From Actinacidiphila sp965342175 (GTDB lineage: Bacteria; Actinomycetota; Actinomycetes; Streptomycetales; Streptomycetaceae), in the NCBI RefSeq assembly GCF_965342175.1, contig NZ_CBDRBL010000024.1:20465-84464 (forward strand): a DNA stretch of 64,000 bases. The letters run 5' to 3'. Positions 8,078-17,896 of the stretch are shown piece by piece. The position numbers and the translations under genes were made by a program. Below the pieces are notes generated by a model that did not search any database, was not told where the DNA came from, and worked only from the letters and a program-made list of their open reading frames with translations. Position 1 is the stretch's first letter. Every line of letters starts with the position of its first letter.

Positions 8078-11000
8078 ATGCGTTCCGCGTCCACGCACCC
8101 CCAGGCCACCGGCTCCGGTTCCGGACGGTCGCGCATGGACGGGCGTCCCGCCCCCCAGGGGATGTACGACCCCCGCAACGAGCACGACGCCTGCGGCGTC
8201 GGCTTCGTGGCCACCCTCACAGGCGAGGCGGACCACGCGCTCGTGAAGCAGGCGCTGACCGTGCTGCGCAACCTGGAGCACCGGGGAGCCACGGGCTCCG
8301 AGCCGGACTCCGGCGACGGCGCGGGCATCCTGATGCAGGTCCCGGACGCGTTCCTGAGGGCGGTCGCCGACTTCGACCTGCCCGCCGCCGGCGCGTACGC
8401 GGTCGGCACGGCCTTCCTGCCCGTCGAGGACGAGGACCGCCGCAAGGCCGTCGAGTCCATCGAGCGGCTGGCCGTCGAGGAGGGCCTCGCCGTCCTCGGC
8501 TGGCGCGAGGTGCCGACATGCCCCGACGATCTCGGCGCCACGGCGCGCTCGACGATGCCGCGCTTCGCCCAGCTCTTCGTCGCGGACGCGGAGGGCACGC
8601 GCTCCGGCATCGACCTCGACCGCCCGGCCTTCGTGCTGCGCAAGCGCGCCGAGCGCGAGGCGGACGTCTACTTCCCGTCGCTGTCGGCGCGCACGCTCGT
8701 CTACAAGGGCATGCTCACCACCGGACAGCTCGAGCCCTTCTTCCCGGACCTGTCCGACGAGCGCATCGCCACCGCGATCGCCCTGGTGCACTCCCGGTTC
8801 TCCACCAACACCTTCCCCAGCTGGCCGCTGGCCCACCCCTACCGCTTCGTCGCCCACAACGGTGAGATCAACACCGTCAAGGGCAACCGCAACTGGATGC
8901 GGGCCCGCGAGTCGCAGCTCGCCTCGAAGCTCCTGGGCGGGGACCTGGAGCGGATCTTCCCGGTGTGCACCCCGGACGCCTCCGACACGGCGACCTTCGA
9001 CGAGGTGCTGGAGCTGCTCCACCTGGGTGGGCGCTCGCTGCCGCACAGCGTGCTGATGATGATCCCCGAGGCGTGGGAGAACCACGACTCCATGGACCCG
9101 GCCCGCCGCGCCTTCTACCAGTACCACTCCACGCTGATGGAGCCCTGGGACGGCCCGGCCTGCGTGACCTTCACCGACGGCTCCGTCGTCGGAGCCGTCC
9201 TGGACCGCAACGGCCTGCGCCCCGGTCGCTACTGGGTCACCGACGACGGCCTGGTCGTGCTCGCCTCCGAGTCCGGCGTGCTGGACGACGTCGCCCCGGA
9301 CCGGGTCGTGCGCAAGGGCCGGCTGCAGCCCGGGAAGATGTTCCTGGTCGACACGGCCCGGCACCGGATCATCGAGGACGACGAGATCAAGGCGCAGCTC
9401 GCCGCCGAGCACCCCTACGAGGAGTGGCTGGACGCGGGCCTGATCCACCTCAACGACCTGCCCGAGCGCGAGCACATCGTGCACACCCACGCCTCGGTCA
9501 CCCGCCGCCAGCAGACCTTCGGGTACACCGAGGAGGAGCTGCGGATCATCCTGGCGCCCATGGCCAAGACCGGCGGTGAGCCGCTGGGGTCCATGGGCAC
9601 CGACTCGCCGATCGCGGCGCTGTCCGAGCGCCCCCGGCTGCTCTTCGACTACTTCACCCAGCTGTTCGCGCAGGTCACCAACCCGCCGCTGGACGCCATC
9701 CGCGAGGAGCTGGTCACCTCCCTGATCAGCGCCGTCGGCCCGTCCGGCAACTTGCTGGAGCCCTCGCCGGCCTCCTGCCGCAACATCACCCTGCCGTTCC
9801 CGGTGATCGACAACGACGAGCTGGCCAAGCTCATCCACATCAACGCCGACGGCGACCTGCCCGGCCTCAAGGCCGCGACCCTGTCCGGCCTGTACCGGGT
9901 CTCCGGCGGCGGCGAGGCGCTGGCCGCGCGGCTCGCCGAGATCTGCGCGGAGGCGGACGACGCCATAGAGGACGGCGCCCGGCTGATCGTGCTCTCCGAC
10001 CGGCACTCGGACGCCGAGCACGCGCCGATCCCGTCGCTGCTGCTGACCTCCGCCGTCCACCACCACCTCATCCGCACCAAGCAGCGCACCCAGGTGGGCC
10101 TGCTGGTCGAGGCCGGCGACGTGCGCGAGGTGCACCACGTCGCGCTGCTCATCGGCTACGGCGCCGCGGCGGTCAACCCCTACCTCGCGATGGAGTCGGT
10201 CGAGGACCTGCTGCGCGCGGGCACCTTCATCTCGGGCCTCGAGCCCGAGGTCGCCATCAGGAACCTGATCAAGGCGCTGGGCAAGGGCGTGCTGAAGGTG
10301 ATGTCCAAGATGGGCATCTCCACCGTCGCCTCCTACCGCGGCGCGCAGGTCTTCGAGGCCATCGGCCTGGACGCCGACTTCGTCGACACCTACTTCCACG
10401 GCACCACCACCAAGATCGGCGGCGCCGGGATCGACGTGATCGCCAAGGAGGTCGCGGCCCGGCACGCCAAGGCCTACCCCGCCTCCGGCATCGCCCCGGC
10501 GCACCGCCGCCTGGAGATCGGCGGCGAGTACCAGTGGCGCCGCGAGGGCGAGCCGCACCTGTTCGACCCGGAGACGGTCTTCCGGCTGCAGCACGCCACC
10601 CGCTCGCGCCGCTACGACATCTTCAAGCAGTACACGGACCGGGTGAACGAGCAGTCCGAGCGTCTGATGACGCTGCGCGGCCTGTTCCGGCTCAAGGACG
10701 GCGAGCGCGCCCCGATCCCGGTCGACGAGGTCGAGCCGGTCTCCGAGATCGTCAAGCGCTTCTCCACCGGCGCCATGTCGTACGGCTCCATCTCGCGTGA
10801 GGCGCACGAGACGCTGGCCATCGCGATGAACCAGCTGGGTGGCAAGTCCAACACCGGCGAGGGCGGCGAGGACCCGGACCGCCTGTACGACCCAGCGCGC
10901 CGCTCCGCGATCAAGCAGGTGGCCTCCGGCCGCTTCGGCGTCACCTCGGAGTACCTGGTCAACGCCGACGACATCCAGATCAAGATGGCCCAGGGCGCCA

Positions 11001-12664
11001 AGCCCGGCGAGGGCGGCCAGCTGCCCGGCCACAAGGTCTACCCGTGGGTGGCCAGGACCCGGCACAGCACCCCCGGCGTCGGCCTGATCTCGCCGCCGCC
11101 GCACCACGACATCTACTCCATCGAGGACCTCGCGCAGCTCATCCACGACCTGAAGAACGCCAACCCGCGGGCCCGCATCCACGTGAAGCTGGTCTCCGAG
11201 GTCGGCGTCGGCACGGTCGCGGCGGGCGTCTCCAAGGCGCACGCGGACGTCGTGCTGATCTCCGGCCACGACGGCGGCACCGGCGCCTCCCCGCTGACCT
11301 CGCTGAAGCACGCGGGCGGCCCCTGGGAGCTGGGCCTGGCCGAGACCCAGCAGACGCTGCTGCTCAACGGGCTGCGCGACCGCATCGTGGTGCAGACCGA
11401 CGGCCAGCTGAAGACCGGCCGCGACGTCGTCATCGCCGCCCTGCTGGGAGCCGAGGAGTTCGGCTTTGCGACCGCCCCGCTGGTCGTCTCCGGCTGCGTG
11501 ATGATGCGGGTGTGCCACCTGGACACCTGTCCGGTCGGCATCGCCACCCAGAACCCGGTGCTGCGCGAGCGCTTCTCCGGCAAGGCCGAGTACGTGGTGA
11601 ACTTCTTCGAGTTCATCGCCCAGGAGGTCCGCGAGCTCCTCGCCGAGCTGGGCTTCCGCTCGATCGAGGAGGCCGTCGGCCACGCCGAGCTGATCGACGC
11701 CACCGCCGCGGTCGACCACTGGAAGGCCCAGGGCCTGGACCTGGCCCCGCTCCTGCACGTGCCCGAGCTGCCCGAGGGCGCGGCCCTGCACCGCACCACC
11801 GACCAGGACCACGGCCTGGAGAAGGCGCTCGACAACGAGCTCATCGCGCTCGCCGAGGACGCCCTGGTGGGCGGCGACCCCGTCCGCGCCCAGGTCAAGG
11901 TCCGCAACGTCAACCGCACGGTCGGCACCATGCTCGGCCACGAGGTGACCAAGAGGTACGGCGGCGCGGGCCTGCCCGACGACACCATCGACATCACCCT
12001 GACCGGCTCGGCCGGCCAGTCCTTCGGCGCTTTCCTTCCCAGGGGCATCACGCTCCGCCTGGAGGGCGATGCCAACGACTACGTCGGCAAGGGCCTGTCC
12101 GGCGGCCGGGTGATCATCCGTCCCGACCGGGGCGCCGACCACCTGGCCGAGTACTCGACCATCGCCGGCAACACCATCGCCTACGGCGCCACCGGCGGTG
12201 AGCTGTTCCTGCGCGGCACCACCGGCGAGCGCTTCTGCGTCCGCAACTCCGGCGCCACCGTCGTGTCCGAGGGCGTGGGCGACCACGGCTGCGAGTACAT
12301 GACCGGCGGCCGCGCGGTCGTCCTCGGCCCGACGGGCCGCAACTTCGCGGCCGGCATGTCCGGCGGCATCGCGTACGTCCTCGACCTCGACCCGCGCAAC
12401 GTCAACACCGGAATGGTGCAGGTCGAGGAACTGGACGCCGACGACATCAAGTGGCTGCACGACGTGGTGCGCCGCCACCAGGAGGAGACCGGCTCCACCG
12501 TCGCCGAGCGCCTGCTCGCCGACTGGGGCCGCACCCTCACCCGCTTCGGCAAGGTCATGCCGAGGGACTACAAGGCAGTGCTCGCCGCCAAGTACGCCGC
12601 CGAGCAAGCCGGGCTCTCCGAGTCCGAGACCGTCGCGAAGATGATGGAGGCGGCACATGGCTGA
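8078..12664 (+). CDS. gltB: Glutamate synthase large subunit
   Basis: GltB converts glutamine and 2-oxoglutarate to two glutamates with GltD. I prefer ATG 8078, which has GGGAGA five bases upstream, over ATG 8057; the choice affects only seven residues. The N-terminal glutaminase domain has the nucleophile Cys in HDACGVGFVATLTG, which is normally exposed by removal of a short propeptide. The FMN/2-oxoglutarate domain follows (VLISGHDGGTGASPLTSLKHAG). The [3Fe-4S] cysteines are in GCVMMRVCHLDTCPVG, and the C-terminal GXGXG beta-helix is visible (GLSGGRVIIRP). About 1528 residues is the normal full length. The last bases overlap gltD. Confidence 0.97.
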   Translation: MRSASTHPQATGSGSGRSRMDGRPAPQGMYDPRNEHDACGVGFVATLTGEADHALVKQALTVLRNLEHRGATGSEPDSGDGAGILMQVPDAFLRAVADFDLPAAGAYAVGTAFLPVEDEDRRKAVESIERLAVEEGLAVLGWREVPTCPDDLGATARSTMPRFAQLFVADAEGTRSGIDLDRPAFVLRKRAEREADVYFPSLSARTLVYKGMLTTGQLEPFFPDLSDERIATAIALVHSRFSTNTFPSWPLAHPYRFVAHNGEINTVKGNRNWMRARESQLASKLLGGDLERIFPVCTPDASDTATFDEVLELLHLGGRSLPHSVLMMIPEAWENHDSMDPARRAFYQYHSTLMEPWDGPACVTFTDGSVVGAVLDRNGLRPGRYWVTDDGLVVLASESGVLDDVAPDRVVRKGRLQPGKMFLVDTARHRIIEDDEIKAQLAAEHPYEEWLDAGLIHLNDLPEREHIVHTHASVTRRQQTFGYTEEELRIILAPMAKTGGEPLGSMGTDSPIAALSERPRLLFDYFTQLFAQVTNPPLDAIREELVTSLISAVGPSGNLLEPSPASCRNITLPFPVIDNDELAKLIHINADGDLPGLKAATLSGLYRVSGGGEALAARLAEICAEADDAIEDGARLIVLSDRHSDAEHAPIPSLLLTSAVHHHLIRTKQRTQVGLLVEAGDVREVHHVALLIGYGAAAVNPYLAMESVEDLLRAGTFISGLEPEVAIRNLIKALGKGVLKVMSKMGISTVASYRGAQVFEAIGLDADFVDTYFHGTTTKIGGAGIDVIAKEVAARHAKAYPASGIAPAHRRLEIGGEYQWRREGEPHLFDPETVFRLQHATRSRRYDIFKQYTDRVNEQSERLMTLRGLFRLKDGERAPIPVDEVEPVSEIVKRFSTGAMSYGSISREAHETLAIAMNQLGGKSNTGEGGEDPDRLYDPARRSAIKQVASGRFGVTSEYLVNADDIQIKMAQGAKPGEGGQLPGHKVYPWVARTRHSTPGVGLISPPPHHDIYSIEDLAQLIHDLKNANPRARIHVKLVSEVGVGTVAAGVSKAHADVVLISGHDGGTGASPLTSLKHAGGPWELGLAETQQTLLLNGLRDRIVVQTDGQLKTGRDVVIAALLGAEEFGFATAPLVVSGCVMMRVCHLDTCPVGIATQNPVLRERFSGKAEYVVNFFEFIAQEVRELLAELGFRSIEEAVGHAELIDATAAVDHWKAQGLDLAPLLHVPELPEGAALHRTTDQDHGLEKALDNELIALAEDALVGGDPVRAQVKVRNVNRTVGTMLGHEVTKRYGGAGLPDDTIDITLTGSAGQSFGAFLPRGITLRLEGDANDYVGKGLSGGRVIIRPDRGADHLAEYSTIAGNTIAYGATGGELFLRGTTGERFCVRNSGATVVSEGVGDHGCEYMTGGRAVVLGPTGRNFAAGMSGGIAYVLDLDPRNVNTGMVQVEELDADDIKWLHDVVRRHQEETGSTVAERLLADWGRTLTRFGKVMPRDYKAVLAAKYAAEQAGLSESETVAKMMEAAHG

Positions 12665-14117
12665 CCCGAAGGGCTTCCTCACCACGCCCCGCGAGACCGC
12701 TCCGACCCGTCCGGTCGAGGAGCGCAAGCAGGACTGGAACGAGGTCTACGTTCCGGGCGGGCTGCTGCCGATCATCACCAAGCAGGCCGGACGCTGCATG
12801 GACTGCGGCATCCCCTTCTGCCACAACGGCTGCCCGCTGGGGAACCTGATCCCCGAGTGGAACGACTACGCCTACCGCGAGGACTGGAAGGCCGCCAGCG
12901 AGCGCCTGCACGCGACCAACAACTTCCCGGAGTTCACCGGCCGCCTCTGCCCGGCGCCGTGCGAGTCGGCCTGCGTGCTCGGCATCAACCAGCCCGCGGT
13001 GACCATCAAGAACGTCGAGGTCACCATCATCGACAAGGCCTGGGACCACGGGGACGTCACCCCGCAGCCCCCGGACCGGCTCTCCGGCAAGACCGTCGCC
13101 GTCATCGGCTCCGGGCCCGCGGGCCTGGCCGCCGCCCAGCAGCTGACCCGGGCGGGCCACACGGTCGCGGTGTACGAGCGGGCCGACCGCATCGGCGGTC
13201 TGCTGCGCTACGGCATCCCCGAGTTCAAGATGGAGAAGCGGCACATCAACCGCCGCATCGAGCAGATGCGCGCGGAGGGCACCAAGTTCCGCACCGGTGT
13301 CGAGATCGGCCGCGACCTGGACGGCGCCACGCTGCGCAAGCGGTACGACGCCGTCGTCATCGCCGCCGGCGCCACCCAGTGGCGCGACCTGCCGGTCGAG
13401 GGACGCGACCTCAAGGGCGTCTACCAGGCCATGGAGTACCTGCCGCTGGCCAACAAGGTGCAGGAGGGGGACTACGTCGCCCCGCCGGTCTCCGCCGAGG
13501 GCAAGCACGTGGTCGTCATCGGCGGCGGCGACACCGGCGCCGACTGCGTCGGCACCGCGCACCGCCAGGGCGCTCGCTCGGTCACCCAGCTGGAGATCAT
13601 GCCGCGTCCGTCGGACGACCGCCCGGCGCACCAGCCTTGGCCGACCATGCCGATGACCTACAAGGTCACCTCCGCCCACGAGGAGGGCGGCGAGCGGGTC
13701 TACGCCGTCAACACCGTGCGGTTCGAGGGCGACGAGGACGGCAACGTCAAGGCGCTGCACCTGGTCGAGGTCGAGTTCCAGGACGGGAAGTTCGTGCCGC
13801 AGGCCGGCACGGAGAAGGTCATCCCGGCCGAACTGGTCACCCTCGCCATGGGGTTCACCGGCACCGACCAGAAGAACGGCCTGGTCGAGCAGCTGGGCCT
13901 GGAGCTCGACGCACGCGGCAACATCGCCCGCGACAAGGACTTCGCCACCAACGTGGACGGCGTCTTCGCCGCCGGTGACGCGGGCCGCGGCCAGTCGTTG
14001 ATCGTGTGGGCCATCGCCGAGGGCCGTTCCGCCGCCCGCGCGGTGGACCACTACCTCACCGGCGCGAGCGTCCTGCCGGCCCCGATCCGCCCGACGGATC
14101 GCCCGCTGACGGTCTGA
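12657..14117 (+). CDS. gltD: Glutamate synthase small subunit
   Basis: GltD passes electrons from NADPH through FAD and Fe-S clusters to GltB. The 486-residue product starts at ATG 12657, overlapping gltB by 8 bp. The N-terminal Cys-rich block CMDCGIPFCHNGCPLGN, with a second block GRLCPAPCESACVL, ligates the low-potential [4Fe-4S] clusters. The FAD site is VIGSGPAGLAAAQQL, the NADPH site is VVIGGGDTGADCVGTA, and the C-terminal FAD contact is GVFAAGDAGRGQSLIVWAIAEGR. All domains are complete. It forms a two-gene operon with gltB, ended by the hairpin at 14165-14202. Confidence 0.97.
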   Translation: MADPKGFLTTPRETAPTRPVEERKQDWNEVYVPGGLLPIITKQAGRCMDCGIPFCHNGCPLGNLIPEWNDYAYREDWKAASERLHATNNFPEFTGRLCPAPCESACVLGINQPAVTIKNVEVTIIDKAWDHGDVTPQPPDRLSGKTVAVIGSGPAGLAAAQQLTRAGHTVAVYERADRIGGLLRYGIPEFKMEKRHINRRIEQMRAEGTKFRTGVEIGRDLDGATLRKRYDAVVIAAGATQWRDLPVEGRDLKGVYQAMEYLPLANKVQEGDYVAPPVSAEGKHVVVIGGGDTGADCVGTAHRQGARSVTQLEIMPRPSDDRPAHQPWPTMPMTYKVTSAHEEGGERVYAVNTVRFEGDEDGNVKALHLVEVEFQDGKFVPQAGTEKVIPAELVTLAMGFTGTDQKNGLVEQLGLELDARGNIARDKDFATNVDGVFAAGDAGRGQSLIVWAIAEGRSAARAVDHYLTGASVLPAPIRPTDRPLTV

Positions 14118-14164
14118 CCCCGTCACCTCGCAGACGTCCCGTACAACGGCGTACGGAACGGAAC

Positions 14165-14202
14165 GCGGCGCCCGCCCCCACCCGACCGGGGGCGGGCGCC
14201 GC
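14165..14202 (+). terminator. gltBD terminator hairpin
   Basis: A perfect 15-bp stem (GCGGCGCCCGCCCCC with its complement) and an 8-nt loop lie 48 bp after the gltD stop. It is very stable and without a T-run, typical for this genus. Its symmetry could also stop transcripts arriving from the minus-strand gene on the right. Confidence 0.85.
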
Positions 14203-14588
14203 AGTGCGTTCCGCCCGGAACCGTGCTCCCTCCGCCGACCGACGGGGTTCCTGGGCGTGCTCCGCGGCATCGCACCGCCGCGCCCGGATTCGGCCTGGGA
14301 GTCGGTCACAAAACGATCACGGTCGCGGTGATGATCTCCCGCAGGCCCGGGCCGCACGTGAAGCTTGATCCCCTCCGGGCGCAGGGCCACGAGGGGCCGG
14401 CGAGGCCGACCGGGTCTGCACACCGGTTCGAGCATCGGGGACTGATTCTGCTCACGGAAATCGACAGCAGATGTTCAGCGATGTGGACAGCACCCTGGCG
14501 CGCTTCTTGTTCGATAGACGCCAGGCCCGAGTCCCGACTTCTGGCCGAGGCAGCAGCCGACGCCGAGCGGTGGCGCCGGGCGAGCGGG
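14203..14588. other. Spacer after gltBD without a recognisable gene
   Basis: These 386 bases lie between the gltD terminator and the end of the minus-strand gene at 14589. Several short open frames exist on both strands, but none has a ribosome site or a recognisable product. A minus-strand stretch at about 14458-14500 resembles the plus-strand stretch at about 15720-15762 (roughly 31 of 43 bases), so a decayed paralogous fragment is possible. Confidence 0.4.
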
Positions 14589-15656
14589 TCAGGACGTCCA
14601 GCAGGTGGAGGTGAACCAGGTCTGGACCTCGTCGGCGGACAGCACACCAGTCAGTTCGGCCGTCCCGGGGAGCATCGGGAAGAACCGGTCGGCGTTCCAA
14701 CTGCGCGGATACATCGGCTCGTCCAGCACGAGTAGGCGGCGTCCCTCCACAACGGGGATGTCGTCGGGTAGTCCCTCGTTCCAGATCCGCTCTCCGTCCG
14801 GGGCGAGGAGTTCAAAGGCCCCGGTCGCGACGGTCCCGGTGCGCCCCTGGGCGGGCTCGGGGTCCGTGGCCAGGCGGACGCTCTCTGCCGACGGTGCGGT
14901 GCCGGGTACGTGACCGCCGCCGACGAGCACGTGGGCGAGCAGCGTGTGCAACTGGAAGTTGTCCCCGATGCCGCTGATGCGCACTTCGAACCCGGTTCCG
15001 GTGGGCCGGTGCAGCACCACCAGGGGCTCGTCGTCCAGGATCGCCAGCGCGTAGGCCAGGCACTTGAGGTCGTGCCGCTCCAGGGCCGCCAGGTTGCGAC
15101 AGGCGGGGAGGAGCGTGGATGCGTGCCGACGGCGCACCTCGGTGCTGCGGCACAGCACGGCCAGCGCGGGGGGTTGCCACTGCTCGACCGAGCACCAGGC
15201 CAGCGCCAACCGCAACGCCTCGTGCGCCTCACCACCCAGCCGGGCCATCAGCGCGTCGTCGATGATCTTCTCGTCGGCCTCTGGCAGTTCGTCCCCGGCA
15301 CCGCCGGCGGCGGCCCAGCGGCGGGCGAACTCCAGGGCATCGAGCAGGTCCCGATGGGTGCCATCGAGGACCGGCTCCGCACAGGCCACCGGATCGGCAC
15401 CCCGTTCCACGCAGAAGCCGGCCATCGTCGCCAGCGTCGGGCGCGGACCGGTGGGCGGAAAGGCGGGGAGTAGCGCGGCCAACCGGGGTCCCACCGCCAC
15501 GCATTCAGTGTCCGTCGCCGACTGCAGACCACTCGCTGCCGCGTTGAACGCACGTTCGGTGCGGCCACCGTCGCGAGCGGCCACTGCCTGCTCCAGCTCT
15601 GAGATGACGGCGGCCAGGTCTGCGGCGTTCTGCTTCCTTCTGAAGATCACCGGCAC
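14589..15656 (-). CDS. Hypothetical protein of 355 residues
   Basis: I do not recognise this protein. It starts at GTG 15656 (MPVIFRRKQNAADLAAVISELEQAVAARDGG), preceded by AAGG seven bases upstream. It has no signal peptide or membrane span. The N-terminal two thirds is helical and Ala/Leu-rich (for example RLAALLPAFPPTG, HRDLLDALEFARRWAAAGG, EALRLALAWCSVEQWQPPALAVLCR), reminiscent of helical-repeat scaffolds. The C-terminal third is predicted to be beta-rich (PLVVLHRPTGTGFEVRISGIGDNFQLHTLLAHVLVGGG). Codon use and third-position G+C look like a real Streptomyces gene. It stands alone, flanked by spacers with remnant-like sequence, and a palindrome lies just upstream of its start. Confidence 0.7.
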   Translation of the reverse strand: MPVIFRRKQNAADLAAVISELEQAVAARDGGRTERAFNAAASGLQSATDTECVAVGPRLAALLPAFPPTGPRPTLATMAGFCVERGADPVACAEPVLDGTHRDLLDALEFARRWAAAGGAGDELPEADEKIIDDALMARLGGEAHEALRLALAWCSVEQWQPPALAVLCRSTEVRRRHASTLLPACRNLAALERHDLKCLAYALAILDDEPLVVLHRPTGTGFEVRISGIGDNFQLHTLLAHVLVGGGHVPGTAPSAESVRLATDPEPAQGRTGTVATGAFELLAPDGERIWNEGLPDDIPVVEGRRLLVLDEPMYPRSWNADRFFPMLPGTAELTGVLSADEVQTWFTSTCWTS

Positions 15657-15669
15657 ACCTTAGGCGCGA

Positions 15670-15692
15670 GGCCTGATAGGTGTCATCAGGCC
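15670..15692. promoter_or_regulatory. Palindrome upstream of the 355-aa gene
   Basis: GGCCTGAT-N7-ATCAGGCC is a perfect 8-bp inverted repeat 14 bp upstream of the minus-strand start at 15656. It could be an operator or a leader hairpin. No known regulator consensus was recognised. Confidence 0.4.
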
Positions 15693-15803
15693 AACGGCGT
15701 TCGAAGATTCCGGACCGCTCCGTGCTATCGAAACTGGTGAACATGTGCTGCCGGTTCTCGTGGACAAAGTCCCCGTGCCGATGGTGGCGGCACCGGACTC
15801 CTC

Positions 15804-16028
15804 GCGGCTGTGCTGGTCAGTGCGGAGATCGGCCGCTGGCGTCGCGCCCGCGTGGTGCGGATCGGCGCCGCAGCAGTGGCATCCCTGATCGTCGTGGGCG
15901 TCTGCACGGTCTCGGCCGTGCCGCCCGGGACTGACTGGAAAGGCGACCCGCTGCTGCGAGCCCGTACGGACCCGCCCGGGACGGTGAAGGCGGGAAGGGG
16001 GGAACCGCGCCGCTGGTGGCGCACCTGA
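15804..16028 (+). CDS. Doubtful small membrane-protein ORF or gene remnant
   Basis: This 74-residue reading (GTG 15804, MLVSAEIGRWRRARV...) has one hydrophobic stretch (RIGAAAVASLIVVGVCTVSAV) after a basic segment, then a Pro/Arg-rich end. There is no good ribosome site. Immediately upstream, in a different frame (15664-15855), lies a coding-like stretch containing EHVLPVLVDKVPVP, which resembles a beta-strand/loop of a soluble domain. The combination suggests the broken end of an older gene as much as a living small ORF. Function unknown. Confidence 0.25.
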   Translation, partial: AAVLVSAEIGRWRRARVVRIGAAAVASLIVVGVCTVSAVPPGTDWKGDPLLRARTDPPGTVKAGRGEPRRWWRT

Positions 16029-16066
16029 ACGTGACAATTCAGGCGGAACGCTGACATTGTGTCGTC

Positions 16067-17896
16067 ATGACGGCTCTCGCACCCGGCGCACCCGAGGACA
16101 CGACGGACTTCGCCGATGCCGACCGGGGATTCCTCGGCGCCCTCACCCCCGGCCGTGTCACCGACAGCGACGGCCGGGTCGTCTGGGACGGTGACGCCTA
16201 CTCCTTCCTCCAGGGCCCGTGCCCCGACACGGCGCACCCCGGCCTGTGGCGGCAGAGCCGGCTCGCCTCCAAGCAGGGTCTGTTCGAGGTCGTCGAGGGC
16301 GTCTACCAGGTGCGCGGCCTGGACCTGTCGAACATGACCCTGGTCGAGGGCGACCGCGGCGTCATCGTCATCGACCCCCTGCGCTCCGCCGAGTGCGCCG
16401 CCGCCGCCCTCGCCCTCTACCGCGAGCACCGGGGGGACCGGCCGGTCACCGCCCTCATCTACAGCCACTCGCACGTCGACCACTTCGGCGGCGCCCGCGG
16501 CGTCCTGCCCTACGGGCACGACCCGGTGCCCGTCCTCGCCCCGGCCGGCTTCCTGGAGCACGCCGCCGGCGAGAGCGTCGACGCCGGGGTCGCGATGACC
16601 CGCCGCGCCGTGTACATGTACGGCTCCGAACTGCCCAAGGGCCCCGCCGGGCAGATCGGCTGCGGCCTCGGCCAGACCGCCTCCACCGGCACCGTCACCC
16701 TGATCCCGCCGACCGTGCACGTCACCCGCACCGGCCAGGACGAGACGATCGACGGCGTCCGGATGATCTTCCAGCTCACCCCGGGGGCCGAGGCGCCCGC
16801 CGAGATGAACTTCCACCTCCCCGCCAAGCGGGTGCTGTGCATGGCGGAGAACGCCACCCACACCATGCACAACGTCCTGACCCTGCGCGGCGCGCAGGTA
16901 CGCGACGCCCGGCTGTGGGCGCACTACCTCAACGAGGCCCTCGTCCTCTTCGGCAACGCCTCCGACGTCGTCATCGCCTCCCACCACTGGCCGACCTGGG
17001 GGCGCGAGGGCATCCACCGACTCCTGTCGTGCCAGCGCGACCTGTACGCCTACCTCCACGACCAGACCCTGCGGCTGATCAACCGCGGCCTCACCGGCAC
17101 CGAGATCGCCGAGGAGCTGACCCTGCCCCCCGCCCTGGAACGGCTGAGCTCCAACCGCGGGTACTACGGCTCCCTCAGCCACAATGTGAAGGCCGTCTAC
17201 CAGCGCTACATGGGCTGGTTCGACGGCAACCCGGCCCACCTGTGGCAGCACCCCCCGGTGGCGGAGGCCCGCCGCTACGTGGACTGCCTCGGCGGCACCG
17301 ACGCCACCGTCGCCAAGGCCAGACAGTACGCCGAGTCGGGCGACCCGCGGTTCGCCGTCACCCTGCTGAACCACGCCGTCTTCGCCGACCCCGGGCACGC
17401 CTCCGCGGCGGAGGAACTGGCCCTGCTCTACGAGCGCCTGGGACACGGCTGCGAGAACGGCCCCTGGCGCAACTTCTACCTGATGGGCGCCCAGGAACTG
17501 CGGCAGGGCGTCACCCGGACCGCCGTTCTCATCGCCAACCCGGACGTGATGGCCGCCCTCAGCGTCGACCAGCTCATCGACGCCCTCGCCATCCGTGTCA
17601 ACGGCCCCAAGGCGTGGGACGTCCACCTCACCATCGACTGGCGGCTCATCGACGAGCACCGCACCTGGCACCTGACCCTCTCCAACGGCGCCCTCACCTA
17701 CTTCTCCACCCAGGACGGGCGCCCCGCCGTCCGGCACGCCGACCTGACGCTCACCCTCACCCGGCCCGAGCTGCACCGGCTCCTCGCGGGGGGCCGTCTC
17801 GAGGGCGTCGAGCACGAGGGGGACCTGAAGGTCGTCGCGACCCTCGTCGGGCTGCTGGACACCGCCGACCAGAATTTCCCGATCGTCACACCGTGA
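16067..17896 (+). CDS. SdsA1-like alkyl sulfatase (metallo-beta-lactamase fold)
   Basis: This 609-residue protein matches the linear primary-alkylsulfatase family (SdsA1/BDS1/YjcS type), Zn2+ hydrolases that release sulfate from alkyl sulfates. The metallo-beta-lactamase core begins after about residue 60, with the zinc motif YSHSHVDHFGG (His134-His139). Further metal/active-site blocks are PAEMNFHLPAKRVLCMAENATHTMHN (Glu and His ligands) and VVIASHHWPTWGREG. A helical dimerisation region follows (YVDCLGGTDATVAKARQYAESGDPRFAVTLL). The C-terminus (about residues 490-609) is an SCP2-like domain that binds the alkyl chain. No signal peptide is seen, unlike secreted Pseudomonas SdsA1, so it is probably cytoplasmic. 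It precedes an epoxide-hydrolase-like gene in the same direction. Confidence 0.9.
   Translation: MTALAPGAPEDTTDFADADRGFLGALTPGRVTDSDGRVVWDGDAYSFLQGPCPDTAHPGLWRQSRLASKQGLFEVVEGVYQVRGLDLSNMTLVEGDRGVIVIDPLRSAECAAAALALYREHRGDRPVTALIYSHSHVDHFGGARGVLPYGHDPVPVLAPAGFLEHAAGESVDAGVAMTRRAVYMYGSELPKGPAGQIGCGLGQTASTGTVTLIPPTVHVTRTGQDETIDGVRMIFQLTPGAEAPAEMNFHLPAKRVLCMAENATHTMHNVLTLRGAQVRDARLWAHYLNEALVLFGNASDVVIASHHWPTWGREGIHRLLSCQRDLYAYLHDQTLRLINRGLTGTEIAEELTLPPALERLSSNRGYYGSLSHNVKAVYQRYMGWFDGNPAHLWQHPPVAEARRYVDCLGGTDATVAKARQYAESGDPRFAVTLLNHAVFADPGHASAAEELALLYERLGHGCENGPWRNFYLMGAQELRQGVTRTAVLIANPDVMAALSVDQLIDALAIRVNGPKAWDVHLTIDWRLIDEHRTWHLTLSNGALTYFSTQDGRPAVRHADLTLTLTRPELHRLLAGGRLEGVEHEGDLKVVATLVGLLDTADQNFPIVTP

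Noticed and set aside
7967..12727. 1,586-codon minus-strand open frame opposite gltB
   Set aside because: Mirror frame of gltB, low-complexity product and no ribosome site; gltB is certain.
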